Assembly (NCBI RefSeq): GCF_003335585.1
Contig: NZ_QBFD01000015.1
Span: 588,370-652,369, forward strand
Origin: Sulfitobacter sp. DFL-14
GTDB taxonomy: Bacteria; Pseudomonadota; Alphaproteobacteria; Rhodobacterales; Rhodobacteraceae
DNA length: 64,000 nt
Reading direction: 5' to 3'
The position numbers and the translations under genes are program-made. This document shows positions 28,813-38,617 of the stretch, one piece after another. The notes below the pieces were generated by a model. That model was not told the DNA's origin, made no database searches, and saw only the letters and a list, made by a program, of their open reading frames with translations. Each line of letters starts with the position of its first letter. Position 1 is the first letter of the stretch.

Positions 28813-29718
28813 ATGGCCGACGAGAAAATCCTGCGTATCTGTCTTGAGGAACCTCTGCGTCGCAGCGCAGAGGCGGGGGAGCATAATTTTATCAACCTTG
28901 TCACGCAGGTGGCCGGAAAAGCCCGGTTCAGGGTCGAATTTTGTGACATTCCCGATCAGGCGCAGGCCCCGCATGTCTATTCGCTGACCCATATGGCAAC
29001 ACCCCCGAATGATCTGGGTCTGGTTTTCAGGCGGGTCTATCAATATCCCTTCTGGCAGATAGAGGCGACAGCGGAACGCTGGGACTGGGATGTGGCCCGC
29101 GCATCGTTTGACCCCGATGTCGTGGCGCCGGATGCCGCCCGGTTCTATCGCTTTTGGCAGAAGCGGCTGTTCGGCCAGGCCGCGCAGGACAGCAACCGTT
29201 CGGGATATGTCTATGTGCCGCTTCAGGGTCGGCTGAACAGCAAGCGATCCTTCCAATCCTGTTCTCCGCTGGAGATGATCGAGCATTGCCTGCACCATGA
29301 CAGCCAGAGACCTGTTGTGGCGACCCTGCATCCGAAAGAGGATTATTTGGCGGCCGAGCTCAAAAAGCTGGACGCCTTGGCGCGGAAACATCCGCGTTTG
29401 ACAGTTGAAACCGGGCAGATGGAAAAACATCTGCGGGATTGCGACTATGTCGTCACCCAGAATTCAAGTGCCGCGTATTTCGGATATTTTTTCCGCAAGC
29501 CCGCGCTTCTGTTTGCGAAGATAGATTTTCACCACATTGCCGTTCAGGCGCAGTTGGATCGGCTGGATGCCTGTTTCCAGCGCGTTGCCTCCCATGAGCC
29601 GGCCTATGACAAATACGTCTGGTGGTTCTGGCAGGATCAATCCATCAACGCGGGCCTGCCGAATGCGGCAGACAAGATCGAAGCGCGGTTCAGGCGGTTC
29701 GGTTGGCCGATGCAATAA
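28813..29718 (+). CDS. Conserved protein of unknown function, possibly related to capsule/Kdo-type glycosyltransferases
   Basis: Not confidently recognised. The 301-residue soluble protein has no signal peptide or membrane helix. The second half has the layout of capsule polysaccharide transferases: YVPLQGR (about residue 138), then TLHPKEDY (about 175) and CDYVVTQNSSAAYFGYFFRKPAL (quoted in part, about 216-238), resembling the HP and T/N-S patterns of KpsC/KpsS-type proteins. That link is a structural impression only. It stands alone, divergent from hslV, and ends in a good terminator shared with trxA. Confidence 0.7.
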   Translation: MADEKILRICLEEPLRRSAEAGEHNFINLVTQVAGKARFRVEFCDIPDQAQAPHVYSLTHMATPPNDLGLVFRRVYQYPFWQIEATAERWDWDVARASFDPDVVAPDAARFYRFWQKRLFGQAAQDSNRSGYVYVPLQGRLNSKRSFQSCSPLEMIEHCLHHDSQRPVVATLHPKEDYLAAELKKLDALARKHPRLTVETGQMEKHLRDCDYVVTQNSSAAYFGYFFRKPALLFAKIDFHHIAVQAQLDRLDACFQRVASHEPAYDKYVWWFWQDQSINAGLPNAADKIEARFRRFGWPMQ

Positions 29719-29743
29719 GGGCGCCCCGCAGGACGCCCTTTTC
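29717..29743. terminator. Intrinsic terminator between convergent genes
   Basis: Arms 29717-29723 (AAGGGCG) and 29734-29740 (CGCCCTT) form a 7-bp stem with a 10-nt loop, followed by TTC. It lies between the unknown gene ending at 29718 and trxA ending at 29766, so it probably works for both directions. Confidence 0.75.
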
Positions 29744-29765
29744 AAAAGTCACTATCGGCAGCGGC

Positions 29766-30086
29766 TCAGATCGATTCCTCGATCCAGCTTTGCAGCGCTG
29801 CTTTCGGTTTTGCGCCGGCCATGTTCGATACCACTTCACCGTCCTTGAAGATGAACAGGGCGGGGATACCGCGCACGCCCATCTGAGCGGGTGAATTGGG
29901 GTTTGAATCAACATCAACCTTCACGATCTTGACCTTGCCATCCATCTCTGCCGACAGCTCTTCAAGGGCGGGACCGATCTGTTTACATGGGCCACACCAT
30001 TCGGCCCAGAAATCCACTACGACGGGGATGGGGGAATTTTTCACTTCGGCGTCGAACGTATCGTCTGTGACTGCGACGGTTGCCAT
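29766..30086 (-). CDS. trxA: Thioredoxin 1
   Basis: Cytoplasmic dithiol reductant. The ATG at 30086, preceded by AGGAGA, gives 106 residues, the usual size. The active site WCGPC has Cys31 and Cys34, with the cis-Pro in GIPALFIF. It lies 37 bp downstream of addA on the same strand and closes the long leftward gene series; addB-addA-trxA order is common in alphaproteobacteria. Confidence 0.97.
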   Translation of the reverse strand: MATVAVTDDTFDAEVKNSPIPVVVDFWAEWCGPCKQIGPALEELSAEMDGKVKIVKVDVDSNPNSPAQMGVRGIPALFIFKDGEVVSNMAGAKPKAALQSWIEESI

Positions 30087-30123
30087 GCTGCTCTCCTGAC
30101 AGGAATTCGTTTGAGACATGAAC

Positions 30124-33100
30124 CTATGAACGCGGACCCAGCCCGTCAAGATATGGCGAGCGGTCAATCGCGGATGTCACGATATTGTTGGGCAGCCGCA
30201 TCAGCTTTCGCGTGGCGGTCCACAAGACGGCGGTTTCGATCTCATGCCCGGGATAAACCGCAGCCAGCATCCCGACATAGGCGCCCATCTGTCGGAGGAT
30301 GCCTTCGGGACAATCCTCCGCCGTCTTCGGCACGATACGATTGGTCTTGTAATCAATGATCAGCGCCTTGCCCGGCGTCAGGATCAGCCGGTCGATGATG
30401 CCATTGAACCGCGCGTCACCGATGGGTGCTGTCAGCTGAACCTCGGCCAGGGTGCCCGGCGCGAATATCGGCGCCAGCGCATCGTCAGTCAAAACGGCAA
30501 GCGCCTCGGTCAGGGCGGCGTCGCGGATCAATGGGTCGTGGCCGTCACCCAGCTGCGCCGCGACGGCTGCCCGGCTGTCCACCGGCAGATCGGCAAGTCT
30601 TTCCAACATGCTGTGCACCAGCACGCCATATGCTTTGGCCGCGTCACTCTCCGCGCCGCCTTCGCCCGGCAGCGCCTTTGCGCCACCCATATCGGAAGGC
30701 GACCAGACCATCGCGGGGTGTTCAAAGATGTCGATGCCCCGCATCAAGGTGGGATGGGCCGTCGGCGTGCTTTTCCCGGCCTCCGGCAATGACACGGCTT
30801 CCGACCCGTCCCAGTCACCCTCTTCAAAGCGCAGGGTGCCATCGTCGCCAGCGGGAACGGCATTAATGTGCGACAGGGCCGAGGCGACAATCTGATACCA
30901 GCTTGATCCGTCCTTGGGCAGATCACCGGCCGCGGCAACCATCAGCCACTTTTCCGCACGGGTCATCGCCACGTAAAGCAACCTCAGCCGTTCATCGAAC
31001 TGGGCGCCTTTCATCGCGTCGATGGCGGTGCCGACGGTCAGGGGCATATCGCTTGCCGTCGGTTTCCAGACTGGCACACCGTCAAGCAGGATGATCTCGT
31101 CCCGGATCGTGATGTTGCGCTGGCCGGTATCCGGCAGAATCACGATGGGCGCTTCCAGCCCCTTGGAGCCATGGACTGTCATCACCCGGATCTGATTTGA
31201 CGCGGAATCGATCTGCCGTTTGATTTCCAGATCATCGGTTTGCATCCATTCGATGAAACCGGTCAGGCTGGGGATCTCGTTCCGCTCATAGGCAAGCGCC
31301 TGGGTCAGCATGGCGTTGATGCCATCCTCGGCCTCTGGCCCCAATCTTGACAGCAGCAGTTTGCGGCCCCCGTGACGGGTCAGTATCCGCTCGATCAGGT
31401 CATAAGGCCTGAGGAAATCGACCTGTGCCCGCAAGTCCTGCAACACCATGATCGTGTCAGCATGGTCTTGCGTCCTTTTGCGCAGTGCTTGCCAGAGACT
31501 CGGGTCACCTCGCCGATGGGCCAGATCGAACAGCGCCTGTTCGGACCAGCCAAAGATCGGCGACTTCAGCGCGGTCGCAAGCGACAGGTCGTCGTCCGGT
31601 GTTGCAAGAAAGGACAGCAACGCACCAAGGTCCTTGACCGCCAGTTCGGCCCCCACTTTCAGCCGATCCGCCCCGGCAATCGCCAGCCCGGCCGCCTTGC
31701 AGGCCCGGATGATCTCGGAGAACAGCGCGGAGCGGCGCTGCACAAGGATCAGGAAGTCGCCCGGCTGGATGCGCCGCCGGAAATATCGGCCATCCCTGTC
31801 GTCCGGGATGAAATGTTCATCCCGCGTCAGCTCCAGAATGCGCGCCGCGATCTTCTCGGCCAGCACGACGGTGTGGTGCCGCGCGCTGCGCCGGTCGATG
31901 GGGTCGGTCCATTGCCGCTCTTCATCCGCCTCTGCCTTTTCCACCACGGGCCACAGATCGACACGGCCGGGCAGGGCGTGTTTGAAGGCCAGATGCTCCG
32001 TCGGATTGTCGAAGCCGAAGGCCTGCCGTGGATCAAAAGCAGTGTCTACAAGGCGCAAAATGGCGCTGGACGACCGGAACGAATAATCCAGGCTTCGATG
32101 CTGGAACACCTTTCCCGCCGCTGTGAAAGCCCCCTCGAAACTTGATCCCTTTCGGTCAAACTCCCGAGGGTCGGCACCCTGGAACGAATAGATCGATTGT
32201 TTCTTGTCCCCGACCACAAACAGCGTGCGGTCAACATCAGGCCGCGCGCCGTCACCGCTGTTGAATTCATCGGCCAGCTTTTCGATCACATCCCATTGCC
32301 GGGGCGATGTGTCCTGCGCTTCGTCCACCAGGATATGATCAATACCGCCATCAATCCGGTACAGCACCCAGGCGGCGACCGACGGGTCATTCAGCAAGGC
32401 GCGGGCCTTGTCGATCAGATCGTCGAAATCCAGCCAGCCGCGCAATTGCTTGGCGTTTTCATAGCGCGCCAGAAAGACTTCGGCAAAGCGGTGCAGAACA
32501 GAGGAACGTTCGGCAAGCTCCAGTGCCAGACGGGCGGGCCGCGCTGCCTCCACACGCTGCATCAAAGCCTCTAACGCTGGCATTTGCGCGGCGATGACCG
32601 ACTGGGTGGGCTTGGTCGGGAAGCTGCCGATCTTTGCCGAGAACGGCGATTGCGCGCCCCCTTTGGTCAGCAGCACATTTTCCAGCGCAGGCAGCGCTGC
32701 CAGATCGAAAGTCTCGATCTGCTGCAATGCTTCGCCGGCTTTTGTGTCATTCCCGCCTTTGGCCAACAGATGCGGCAGAATATTGGCGATCAGCGCCTCT
32801 TCGCCGCCCAGAAAGACCGAAGCCTCAATCCGCGCCCAGGTCAGATCCGATGGTTGTTCCAGCAGGGACAGCAGGCTCTCCTGGCTGACGTCACCCTGAA
32901 ATTGCTCTCTCATGCCCACGATCCGCCGGGTGAGCCCCGCGAAATCCTCGCCGGTGTAAAACCGGGCGATCTGGGCGATATGCTCTGCCGACGCGTCTGA
33001 TGCCATCTGGTCGACGATCTCTGCCCGCAACAGGTCGGCGGCGCGGTCCTCGACCTCCTTGAACTGCGGGCTTACCCCCGCTTCCAGCGGAAAACGCCGC

Positions 33101-33492
33101 AACAGAGACGCACAGAAGGAATGGATGGTCTGGATCTTCAGCCCGCCCGGGGTTTCGATGGCCAGCGCGAAAAGGGTTCGGGCCTTGCGCAGGTCTTCCG
33201 GTGACAATTGCACCTCGATACCCAGCTTTGCCATCGCGCCGCGCAGATCATCGTCCTTGAGCATCGCCCATTCGCCCAGCCGCCGGAACAGGCGGTTCTG
33301 CATCTCGGATGCGGCCGCCTTGGTGTAGGTCAGGCAGAGGATCTGATCGGGCTGCACCCCGTCCAGCAGCAGCCGGGCCACCCTGTCGGTCAGAACACGG
33401 GTCTTGCCGGAGCCGGCATTGGCCGCCAGCCAGGTAGAGGCATCCGGGCGTGCGGCGTCAATCTGCGCGCGGGTGGCGTCATCGAAAATCAT
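30124..33492 (-). CDS. addA: Double-strand break repair helicase-nuclease AddA
   Basis: UvrD-type helicase and nuclease subunit of AddAB, which resects double-strand breaks for RecA loading. The 1122-residue protein (start at 33492) has Walker A in [16 protein letters not shown] (about residues 24-39), [11 protein letters not shown] in motif II (about 390), [13 protein letters not shown], and the C-terminal nuclease motif LIIDYKTNR. The start overlaps the addB stop as ATGA. A 13-residue longer start is possible but lacks this coupling. Confidence 0.96.
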   Translation of the reverse strand: MIFDDATRAQIDAARPDASTWLAANAGSGKTRVLTDRVARLLLDGVQPDQILCLTYTKAAASEMQNRLFRRLGEWAMLKDDDLRGAMAKLGIEVQLSPEDLRKARTLFALAIETPGGLKIQTIHSFCASLLRRFPLEAGVSPQFKEVEDRAADLLRAEIVDQMASDASAEHIAQIARFYTGEDFAGLTRRIVGMREQFQGDVSQESLLSLLEQPSDLTWARIEASVFLGGEEALIANILPHLLAKGGNDTKAGEALQQIETFDLAALPALENVLLTKGGAQSPFSAKIGSFPTKPTQSVIAAQMPALEALMQRVEAARPARLALELAERSSVLHRFAEVFLARYENAKQLRGWLDFDDLIDKARALLNDPSVAAWVLYRIDGGIDHILVDEAQDTSPRQWDVIEKLADEFNSGDGARPDVDRTLFVVGDKKQSIYSFQGADPREFDRKGSSFEGAFTAAGKVFQHRSLDYSFRSSSAILRLVDTAFDPRQAFGFDNPTEHLAFKHALPGRVDLWPVVEKAEADEERQWTDPIDRRSARHHTVVLAEKIAARILELTRDEHFIPDDRDGRYFRRRIQPGDFLILVQRRSALFSEIIRACKAAGLAIAGADRLKVGAELAVKDLGALLSFLATPDDDLSLATALKSPIFGWSEQALFDLAHRRGDPSLWQALRKRTQDHADTIMVLQDLRAQVDFLRPYDLIERILTRHGGRKLLLSRLGPEAEDGINAMLTQALAYERNEIPSLTGFIEWMQTDDLEIKRQIDSASNQIRVMTVHGSKGLEAPIVILPDTGQRNITIRDEIILLDGVPVWKPTASDMPLTVGTAIDAMKGAQFDERLRLLYVAMTRAEKWLMVAAAGDLPKDGSSWYQIVASALSHINAVPAGDDGTLRFEEGDWDGSEAVSLPEAGKSTPTAHPTLMRGIDIFEHPAMVWSPSDMGGAKALPGEGGAESDAAKAYGVLVHSMLERLADLPVDSRAAVAAQLGDGHDPLIRDAALTEALAVLTDDALAPIFAPGTLAEVQLTAPIGDARFNGIIDRLILTPGKALIIDYKTNRIVPKTAEDCPEGILRQMGAYVGMLAAVYPGHEIETAVLWTATRKLMRLPNNIVTSAIDRSPYLDGLGPRS

Positions 33493-36446
33493 GTCAGATC
33501 CTCGGGTGTCGGGTCGCAGGTGCCATCCCATTCACCAAAACGGGCAAGCTGGTCGTAATCCCCCGCAGCATCTTCGGTCTTGATCAGCCGTCTTGCGGTA
33601 AAGCCCTGATCAGGGTCGAAATAGTGCCCGATAAGCTCTCTCAACCCGGCCATCACCGTTTCCGGCGGCTCCTCTGCAAGGGGGGCGGGCACCTCCACCG
33701 GTTTACCGCCAAGGCCGATAAAGGCCGCATGGGCAACATGTGCGACGCCAACCTCGGCAAACCCGCCTTCCTCGACCATCGCCGCTTCGATCAGCAATTG
33801 CTTGTCGAACAGCGCCTGCTCTTTCTTGCTGGGGGGCGTGCCGGTCTTGTAATCGTAGATCAGCGCGTCACCTTGATCTGTCTTGTCGATCCGGTCCGCA
33901 TAGCCCGTCAGGGTAAAGCCCAGATCCTCGAAAACATGCGTGCCTTTCGCGGCTTTTTCGAAACTGACCGGGCTGGAATAGCTTTGGCGGATCTTTTCCT
34001 GCGCGATGAACCAGTCCGCGACCCGTTCGATCCGGGCCAGCCACATCGCCCGGGCGGCGGGCCAGGGTGCTGCCTCTTGCAGCACAGCGCGGGCCGTTTC
34101 CATCAACACCTGTTTCGTGAGGCATGTCTCGTCTTCGCAAACGCGTTTGACGAATTTCTCCATGATCTCGTGCAGAACAATGCCGCGCACCGGTGCATCC
34201 GGCGACTGAACCAGCGGGTTGATCGGCCGCAGGCGCAATGTGTGTTTGGCATAGATCGCATAGGGGTCGCGGATCAGCCGTTTGATTTCAGTAACGGAGA
34301 GCGCCCGTGGCCGTGCGGCAATCGGTGGCCGGGGCGAGGGGCGAATAGCGGGAGCAACCCGCTCGATCGCTTCAAGCGCGCTGACCTGGTCCAGCCATGT
34401 ATTCCCGCGCGCCTGCATCTGTGCCCAGGCTTGCGGGCCGTTCTGATCCGGCAGGCCGCAGAGCAGGTTTTCCAGCCTGTTCAGCCAGCGCGACGGAACG
34501 GTTTCCGCCTCGTCCGACCGAATGGAACGGCTCAGCCAGACCTCCGGCGCGGCGATGGCCTGTTGATAGTCGTGGGCCGACAGCCCGATGCGCCGTTCCG
34601 GCAAAAGCAATCCCGCCCTGAGCCGCATCTGACGGTTCAGCCAGGGATCGGGGGGCGGTGATTCAGGCCAGCTGCCGTCGTTCAGACCACCAAGGATCAC
34701 CAGATCGGCACCCTGCACCCGCGCTTCCAACGTACCCCAGATCATCACATTCGGGTGTGGGCCGTCCTGATCCCTCACTTCCTGCTCTGACAGCAGGGCA
34801 GCGATCAGATCGGCGTAATCCCGGGCAGAAAGCGCACCGCCATGGCTGGCTTCGGTTGAAAGCGCCTCCATCATCTCGCGCGCGGCGCGGCCTGCGGTCT
34901 TCTTCCACAATTGCGAGGTGTCATCTGTCGATCTGCCAGCGGCGATCCGTTCGGACAGCGCCAGATGCGCCCTTGTCCATGTGTCCAGTTGTTGATCATC
35001 CGCCGTTTCGTGATGGCAGAAAGTCTCACTGACCCAACTTGCCCAATCCAGAAAATCATCCGGTGCGTTCAGATGATCCGCAATCTTGCGGGCAATCCGC
35101 GTCAGTCCTGCAGGATCGGGATAGGGCAGGCCGTCGCGCCTGACCCGCATCTCGAAGCGCTGCGTGTGCAGCTGATGGGTATTCCTGTCCGCCGCGCTGT
35201 GGGTCAACGGGTGTTTCAGCAGGGTCAGCAAAGCTTCGGCATCGAGGGGCCGCACGAAAAGGTCTGCGACATGCCGCAGGAAACGGCCTGGCGGCGACAG
35301 TTGCAAAGGCGTGCCCGCGCTGTCATCGGGCAGGATGTTCCAGCGGTCCAGCGCCGATGTCACCTGACGGGTGAGCATCCGGTCGGGTGTGATCAGGGCC
35401 GCTGTCTTGCCCTCTTCCACGGCGGTGCGCAGGCGGGCCGCGATGGCCTGGGCCTCGATCCGTGGGGTTGGTGCCTCGACCAGCGTGAGGTTTCCGGTTG
35501 GCGCAAGGAGATCCCCCAGCGCCGGGCCTTCGCTCAGCCAGGCATGGGTTACAGGGGCAGGGCGCAGGGACAGCGAAACAAGCGCATTGCGCGGGTTGCC
35601 CGCTGCGGATGTTCCGCACCAGTTGTTAATCTCGCTGCTGGGCAAGTCCAGCGCGCGCATCAGCGCCCGGAAGCGGTATTGCGGGTGATCTTCGGCAATC
35701 GCTTCCTGATCGAGGTCCTGCCAGACCGCCGTCGGCATTTCAAAATCGAACCCCGGCAGGACAACGGCGCCCAGCGGCAATTGTGCGACAGCCTGCATCA
35801 GCAGCGACGTGGTGCCGCGTGACCCGGTTGAACCGGCAAGGATCACCGGATGCTGCGGCGGTGAATCCTGCCAGCTTTTGACAAGAGCGGTGACAACCAT
35901 GCGTTGCCTTGCTTCGGCATCAGGGGTGCTGTCGGTCTGGTCAAGGTAGCCTTGCGCGAGGGTGAAAAACTGCTGTGCCCGCGCCCAGTGACCGGATTGG
36001 TCGCTGACGTCGAGTTCGGCGATGCTGGACGCCGAAACGCCTTCGCCCTGCATCTCGTCCATCAGGCTCGCGAGGCTGTCAGCCAAATCGTAAAGGGCGC
36101 TGCGCGGTGCCAGTTCGGGGTCGGATTCGAGCAATTTCGACACCAGCCTGGTCAGTTCCAGCCGCTTGCGCAGTGGAGAGATTGCACGGGCAATTGTCTG
36201 GTTCTGCAACAGGTGATCCAGATTGGTCACCAGGGACACCCGTGGCATGAACCCCGGCGGTCCGGCGTCAAACAACTGCCGCAGACGGTGGCGCATGCGC
36301 TGGCTGTTGACGATCAGCTCGACCCTGGCGATGGACTCGGGTGCTTGGCCCTTCAGTCTTTCCCTGATGCCCTGGATCAAACCGGCCGGGAAATCGACGC
36401 CGGGTGCCAGCCCGAAGACCCGCGGTTTATCTGTTGGCTCAAACAT
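33489..36446 (-). CDS. addB: Double-strand break repair protein AddB
   Basis: Partner of AddA, with an inactivated helicase-like fold and a second nuclease domain. In the 985-residue protein the C-terminal RecB-type nuclease motif is visible as LIYDYKTGTPPSKKEQ (about residues 865-880). LGGLNDGSWPE and DPWLNRQMR near the middle are typical of alphaproteobacterial AddB. It overlaps murU by 8 nt at its start and addA by 4 nt at its end. Confidence 0.95.
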   Translation of the reverse strand: MFEPTDKPRVFGLAPGVDFPAGLIQGIRERLKGQAPESIARVELIVNSQRMRHRLRQLFDAGPPGFMPRVSLVTNLDHLLQNQTIARAISPLRKRLELTRLVSKLLESDPELAPRSALYDLADSLASLMDEMQGEGVSASSIAELDVSDQSGHWARAQQFFTLAQGYLDQTDSTPDAEARQRMVVTALVKSWQDSPPQHPVILAGSTGSRGTTSLLMQAVAQLPLGAVVLPGFDFEMPTAVWQDLDQEAIAEDHPQYRFRALMRALDLPSSEINNWCGTSAAGNPRNALVSLSLRPAPVTHAWLSEGPALGDLLAPTGNLTLVEAPTPRIEAQAIAARLRTAVEEGKTAALITPDRMLTRQVTSALDRWNILPDDSAGTPLQLSPPGRFLRHVADLFVRPLDAEALLTLLKHPLTHSAADRNTHQLHTQRFEMRVRRDGLPYPDPAGLTRIARKIADHLNAPDDFLDWASWVSETFCHHETADDQQLDTWTRAHLALSERIAAGRSTDDTSQLWKKTAGRAAREMMEALSTEASHGGALSARDYADLIAALLSEQEVRDQDGPHPNVMIWGTLEARVQGADLVILGGLNDGSWPESPPPDPWLNRQMRLRAGLLLPERRIGLSAHDYQQAIAAPEVWLSRSIRSDEAETVPSRWLNRLENLLCGLPDQNGPQAWAQMQARGNTWLDQVSALEAIERVAPAIRPSPRPPIAARPRALSVTEIKRLIRDPYAIYAKHTLRLRPINPLVQSPDAPVRGIVLHEIMEKFVKRVCEDETCLTKQVLMETARAVLQEAAPWPAARAMWLARIERVADWFIAQEKIRQSYSSPVSFEKAAKGTHVFEDLGFTLTGYADRIDKTDQGDALIYDYKTGTPPSKKEQALFDKQLLIEAAMVEEGGFAEVGVAHVAHAAFIGLGGKPVEVPAPLAEEPPETVMAGLRELIGHYFDPDQGFTARRLIKTEDAAGDYDQLARFGEWDGTCDPTPEDLT

Positions 36447-37125
36447 TGGAGCCTGCCAGCATCTCTTCGGCCTGCGCGATGCCAGCGGGGTGGCCCACGT
36501 CGCACCAGTACCCTGGATAAGACAGGCCGAACAACCGCTTGCGGGCCAGCATCATGTTCCACAAGAGGTTGAGGGAAAACGCATTTTCCGGAATGTCGTG
36601 CAGCAGCTCGGTCTTGATGATCTGAACACCACCGTAAAGCACGCCCGGCCCCCGGATCAGCCTGCCGTCTGGCCCAAGCGTGAAATCCCCGGTGCCGTCA
36701 TAGCCCGTGGCACGGGCCAGTTGGATGCAGATCAGCAAGGCATCCATCCTGTCCGGCTCCCATGCCCTTTGCAGCAGGTCGATGGGGTTGGGCCCCGACC
36801 AGATCGCATCGGTGTTCATCGTCACCACGGTATCACCGCCCAAAGCGCTCAGCGCATTGCGCAAGCCGCCCCCGGTATCCAGGATATCGGGCCGCTCGAC
36901 CAAAGTGACCACGCCGGTGCCTGCAAGGTGATGTTCAAGCTGCTCTGCCCTGTAATGCAGGTTCGCCACGATGGGTGTGCAATCCGCCTCCTGCGCAAGG
37001 TGCAGGGCGTGATCCACCAGCGGCTTTCCCGCGACCTCGATCAATGGCTTTGGCCGGTCATCGGTCAGCGGCTTCATCCGGGTGCCGAATCCGGCGGCAA
37101 ACAACATCAGGGGCAGGGGGCTCAT
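36439..37125 (-). CDS. murU: N-acetylmuramate alpha-1-phosphate uridylyltransferase MurU
   Basis: Nucleotidyltransferase of the cell-wall recycling shortcut, turning MurNAc-1-P into UDP-MurNAc. The 228-residue protein begins with the NTP-transferase signature LFAAGFGTRMKPLTDDRPKP and the metal/nucleotide-binding VVTMNTDAIW. It overlaps amgK by 4 nt; the amgK-murU pair supports MurU rather than another sugar nucleotidyltransferase. Confidence 0.9.
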   Translation of the reverse strand: MSPLPLMLFAAGFGTRMKPLTDDRPKPLIEVAGKPLVDHALHLAQEADCTPIVANLHYRAEQLEHHLAGTGVVTLVERPDILDTGGGLRNALSALGGDTVVTMNTDAIWSGPNPIDLLQRAWEPDRMDALLICIQLARATGYDGTGDFTLGPDGRLIRGPGVLYGGVQIIKTELLHDIPENAFSLNLLWNMMLARKRLFGLSYPGYWCDVGHPAGIAQAEEMLAGSNV

Positions 37126-38108
37126 GTGGTTTTCAACTGCTCCAGGAAGGCGGGCGTCGGTTCCGGAATTGCGTCAAGCGCACGGGCCAAAGGCACAAGG
37201 TCAGGATGGGCGAGGTTGCGTTTTACATAGTTCCAGACACGTGGAACAAGATCAATATATGATGGTTTGCCGTCCCGCTTCGCGAGGCGGGCAAAGATGC
37301 CCAGAATGCGCAGATTGCGCTGCACGCCCAGCACGGCGTAGCTCCGCCTGAAATCAATCGGGTCGACCGGGCATTTCGACAGGTAATACTCCTGCATCTC
37401 CGCCTCGATCTCGGCCGTCACATCGCGGCGGGCGTCCTGCAGGATGGAAACCAGATCATAGGCCCGGTGTCCGGCAAGGGCATCCTGAAAGTCGAGGATA
37501 CCAACCCGCGCCACATCTGCCCTGCCAGGCAGCCAAAGCAGGTTTTGCGCGTGATAGTCGCGCAGGATCGTGACCCTGGGCCCGGCTGCGATCTGATCCG
37601 CAAAGGGATGGAATGCGGTTAGGAATGCTGTCCGGATCTCCGCCCCGGCCTCCGGCAGGTACCAGTCGAACAGCGGCGCAGTCATCTCGGTCAGCCAGGC
37701 GGCATCGCAATCCGGCAGCGGCAGCGGATCGGACCGGTGCAGGGCAATCAGCACGTCCACGGAAGCCTTGTAGAGCGGCTGCTGCAGCGACGGATCATCC
37801 TGCATCAGCGTTGCGAAAAGCGCGTCACCCAGGTCTTCCAGCAGCAGAAAGCCGGCTGTTTCATCAGCAGCCATGACCGCAGGCGCGCTCAGCCCGCATT
37901 GGCGCAGATAGGCGGCGAGGCGGATGAAAGGGCGGACGTCCTCACCTGTGTCGGGCGGGGCATCCATCAGGATCGCCGTGGTCCCGTCGGGCCGTGTCAG
38001 GCGGTCATATGCGCGGTTGGAAGCGTCCCCTGCGATGCGGATGCGGTGCTCCGGGTTCCAGCCGTTTTCCGACAGGAAACGCGCGGCCTGGTCCCTGCGC
38101 GCTACCAT
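37122..38108 (-). CDS. amgK: Cell-wall recycling sugar kinase AmgK (N-acetylmuramate/N-acetylglucosamine kinase)
   Basis: Anomeric kinase of the aminoglycoside phosphotransferase fold, making MurNAc-1-P for MurU. The 328 residues contain the catalytic loop LRDYHAQNLLWLPG (about 198-211) and the metal-binding GILDFQDALAGHRAYDLV (about 220-237). The ATG at 38108 overlaps tsaE by 7 nt; a longer frame upstream would overlap tsaE by more than 130 nt and is rejected. Confidence 0.9.
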   Translation of the reverse strand: MVARRDQAARFLSENGWNPEHRIRIAGDASNRAYDRLTRPDGTTAILMDAPPDTGEDVRPFIRLAAYLRQCGLSAPAVMAADETAGFLLLEDLGDALFATLMQDDPSLQQPLYKASVDVLIALHRSDPLPLPDCDAAWLTEMTAPLFDWYLPEAGAEIRTAFLTAFHPFADQIAAGPRVTILRDYHAQNLLWLPGRADVARVGILDFQDALAGHRAYDLVSILQDARRDVTAEIEAEMQEYYLSKCPVDPIDFRRSYAVLGVQRNLRILGIFARLAKRDGKPSYIDLVPRVWNYVKRNLAHPDLVPLARALDAIPEPTPAFLEQLKTT

Positions 38109-38569
38109 GCTGTCACGGTTTCGGTCCAGCGGGGATCCTGCCATGTGGCAATCACCGACCGCGCACCTGGTGATTGTCCCGGCTTGAAGCCAAGTGAAAG
38201 CGCCGATGGGGGCGTCAGCGCGCCCAGCCGGTCGGGCCATTCCACCAGGCAGATTGCCGTTGCAAAGGCGTCGATCAGGCCCAGTTCCTCAACCTCCTGT
38301 ACAGAGGTCAGCCGATACAAATCCGCGTGCCAGATTTCGGCCGCCGCTGTCTCATAGGTCTGGACCAGGGTGAAGGTTGGTGACGGAATATCTTCGGGCT
38401 CAGCCAGAAGCGATTGAATAAGCGACCTTGCAAAGTGAGTCTTGCCAGCCCCCACGTCACCGGACAGCAGGATCACGTCACCAGACCCCAGATGTCGGGC
38501 AAGCCGCGCGGCATAGAGGCTTGTCTGTTCTGCATCTGAAAAACAAAGGCTACGGGTCAGCTTGGTCAT
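38102..38569 (-). CDS. tsaE: tRNA threonylcarbamoyladenosine ATPase TsaE
   Basis: ATPase that works with TsaD and TsaB in t6A37 synthesis on ANN-decoding tRNAs. The 155-residue protein has the P-loop GDVGAGKTHFAR (37-48), SPTFTLVQTYE and IWHADLYRL. The start at 38569 (MTKLTRSLCF) gives the normal length. tsaD is also in this window (57083-58171). It lies 48 bp after the PAS protein gene. Confidence 0.94.
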   Translation of the reverse strand: MTKLTRSLCFSDAEQTSLYAARLARHLGSGDVILLSGDVGAGKTHFARSLIQSLLAEPEDIPSPTFTLVQTYETAAAEIWHADLYRLTSVQEVEELGLIDAFATAICLVEWPDRLGALTPPSALSLGFKPGQSPGARSVIATWQDPRWTETVTAW

Positions 38570-38617
38570 GGCCCATGCATACCCGTGGCACAGAGGGCTG
38601 CAAGGCAAAATACGCCT

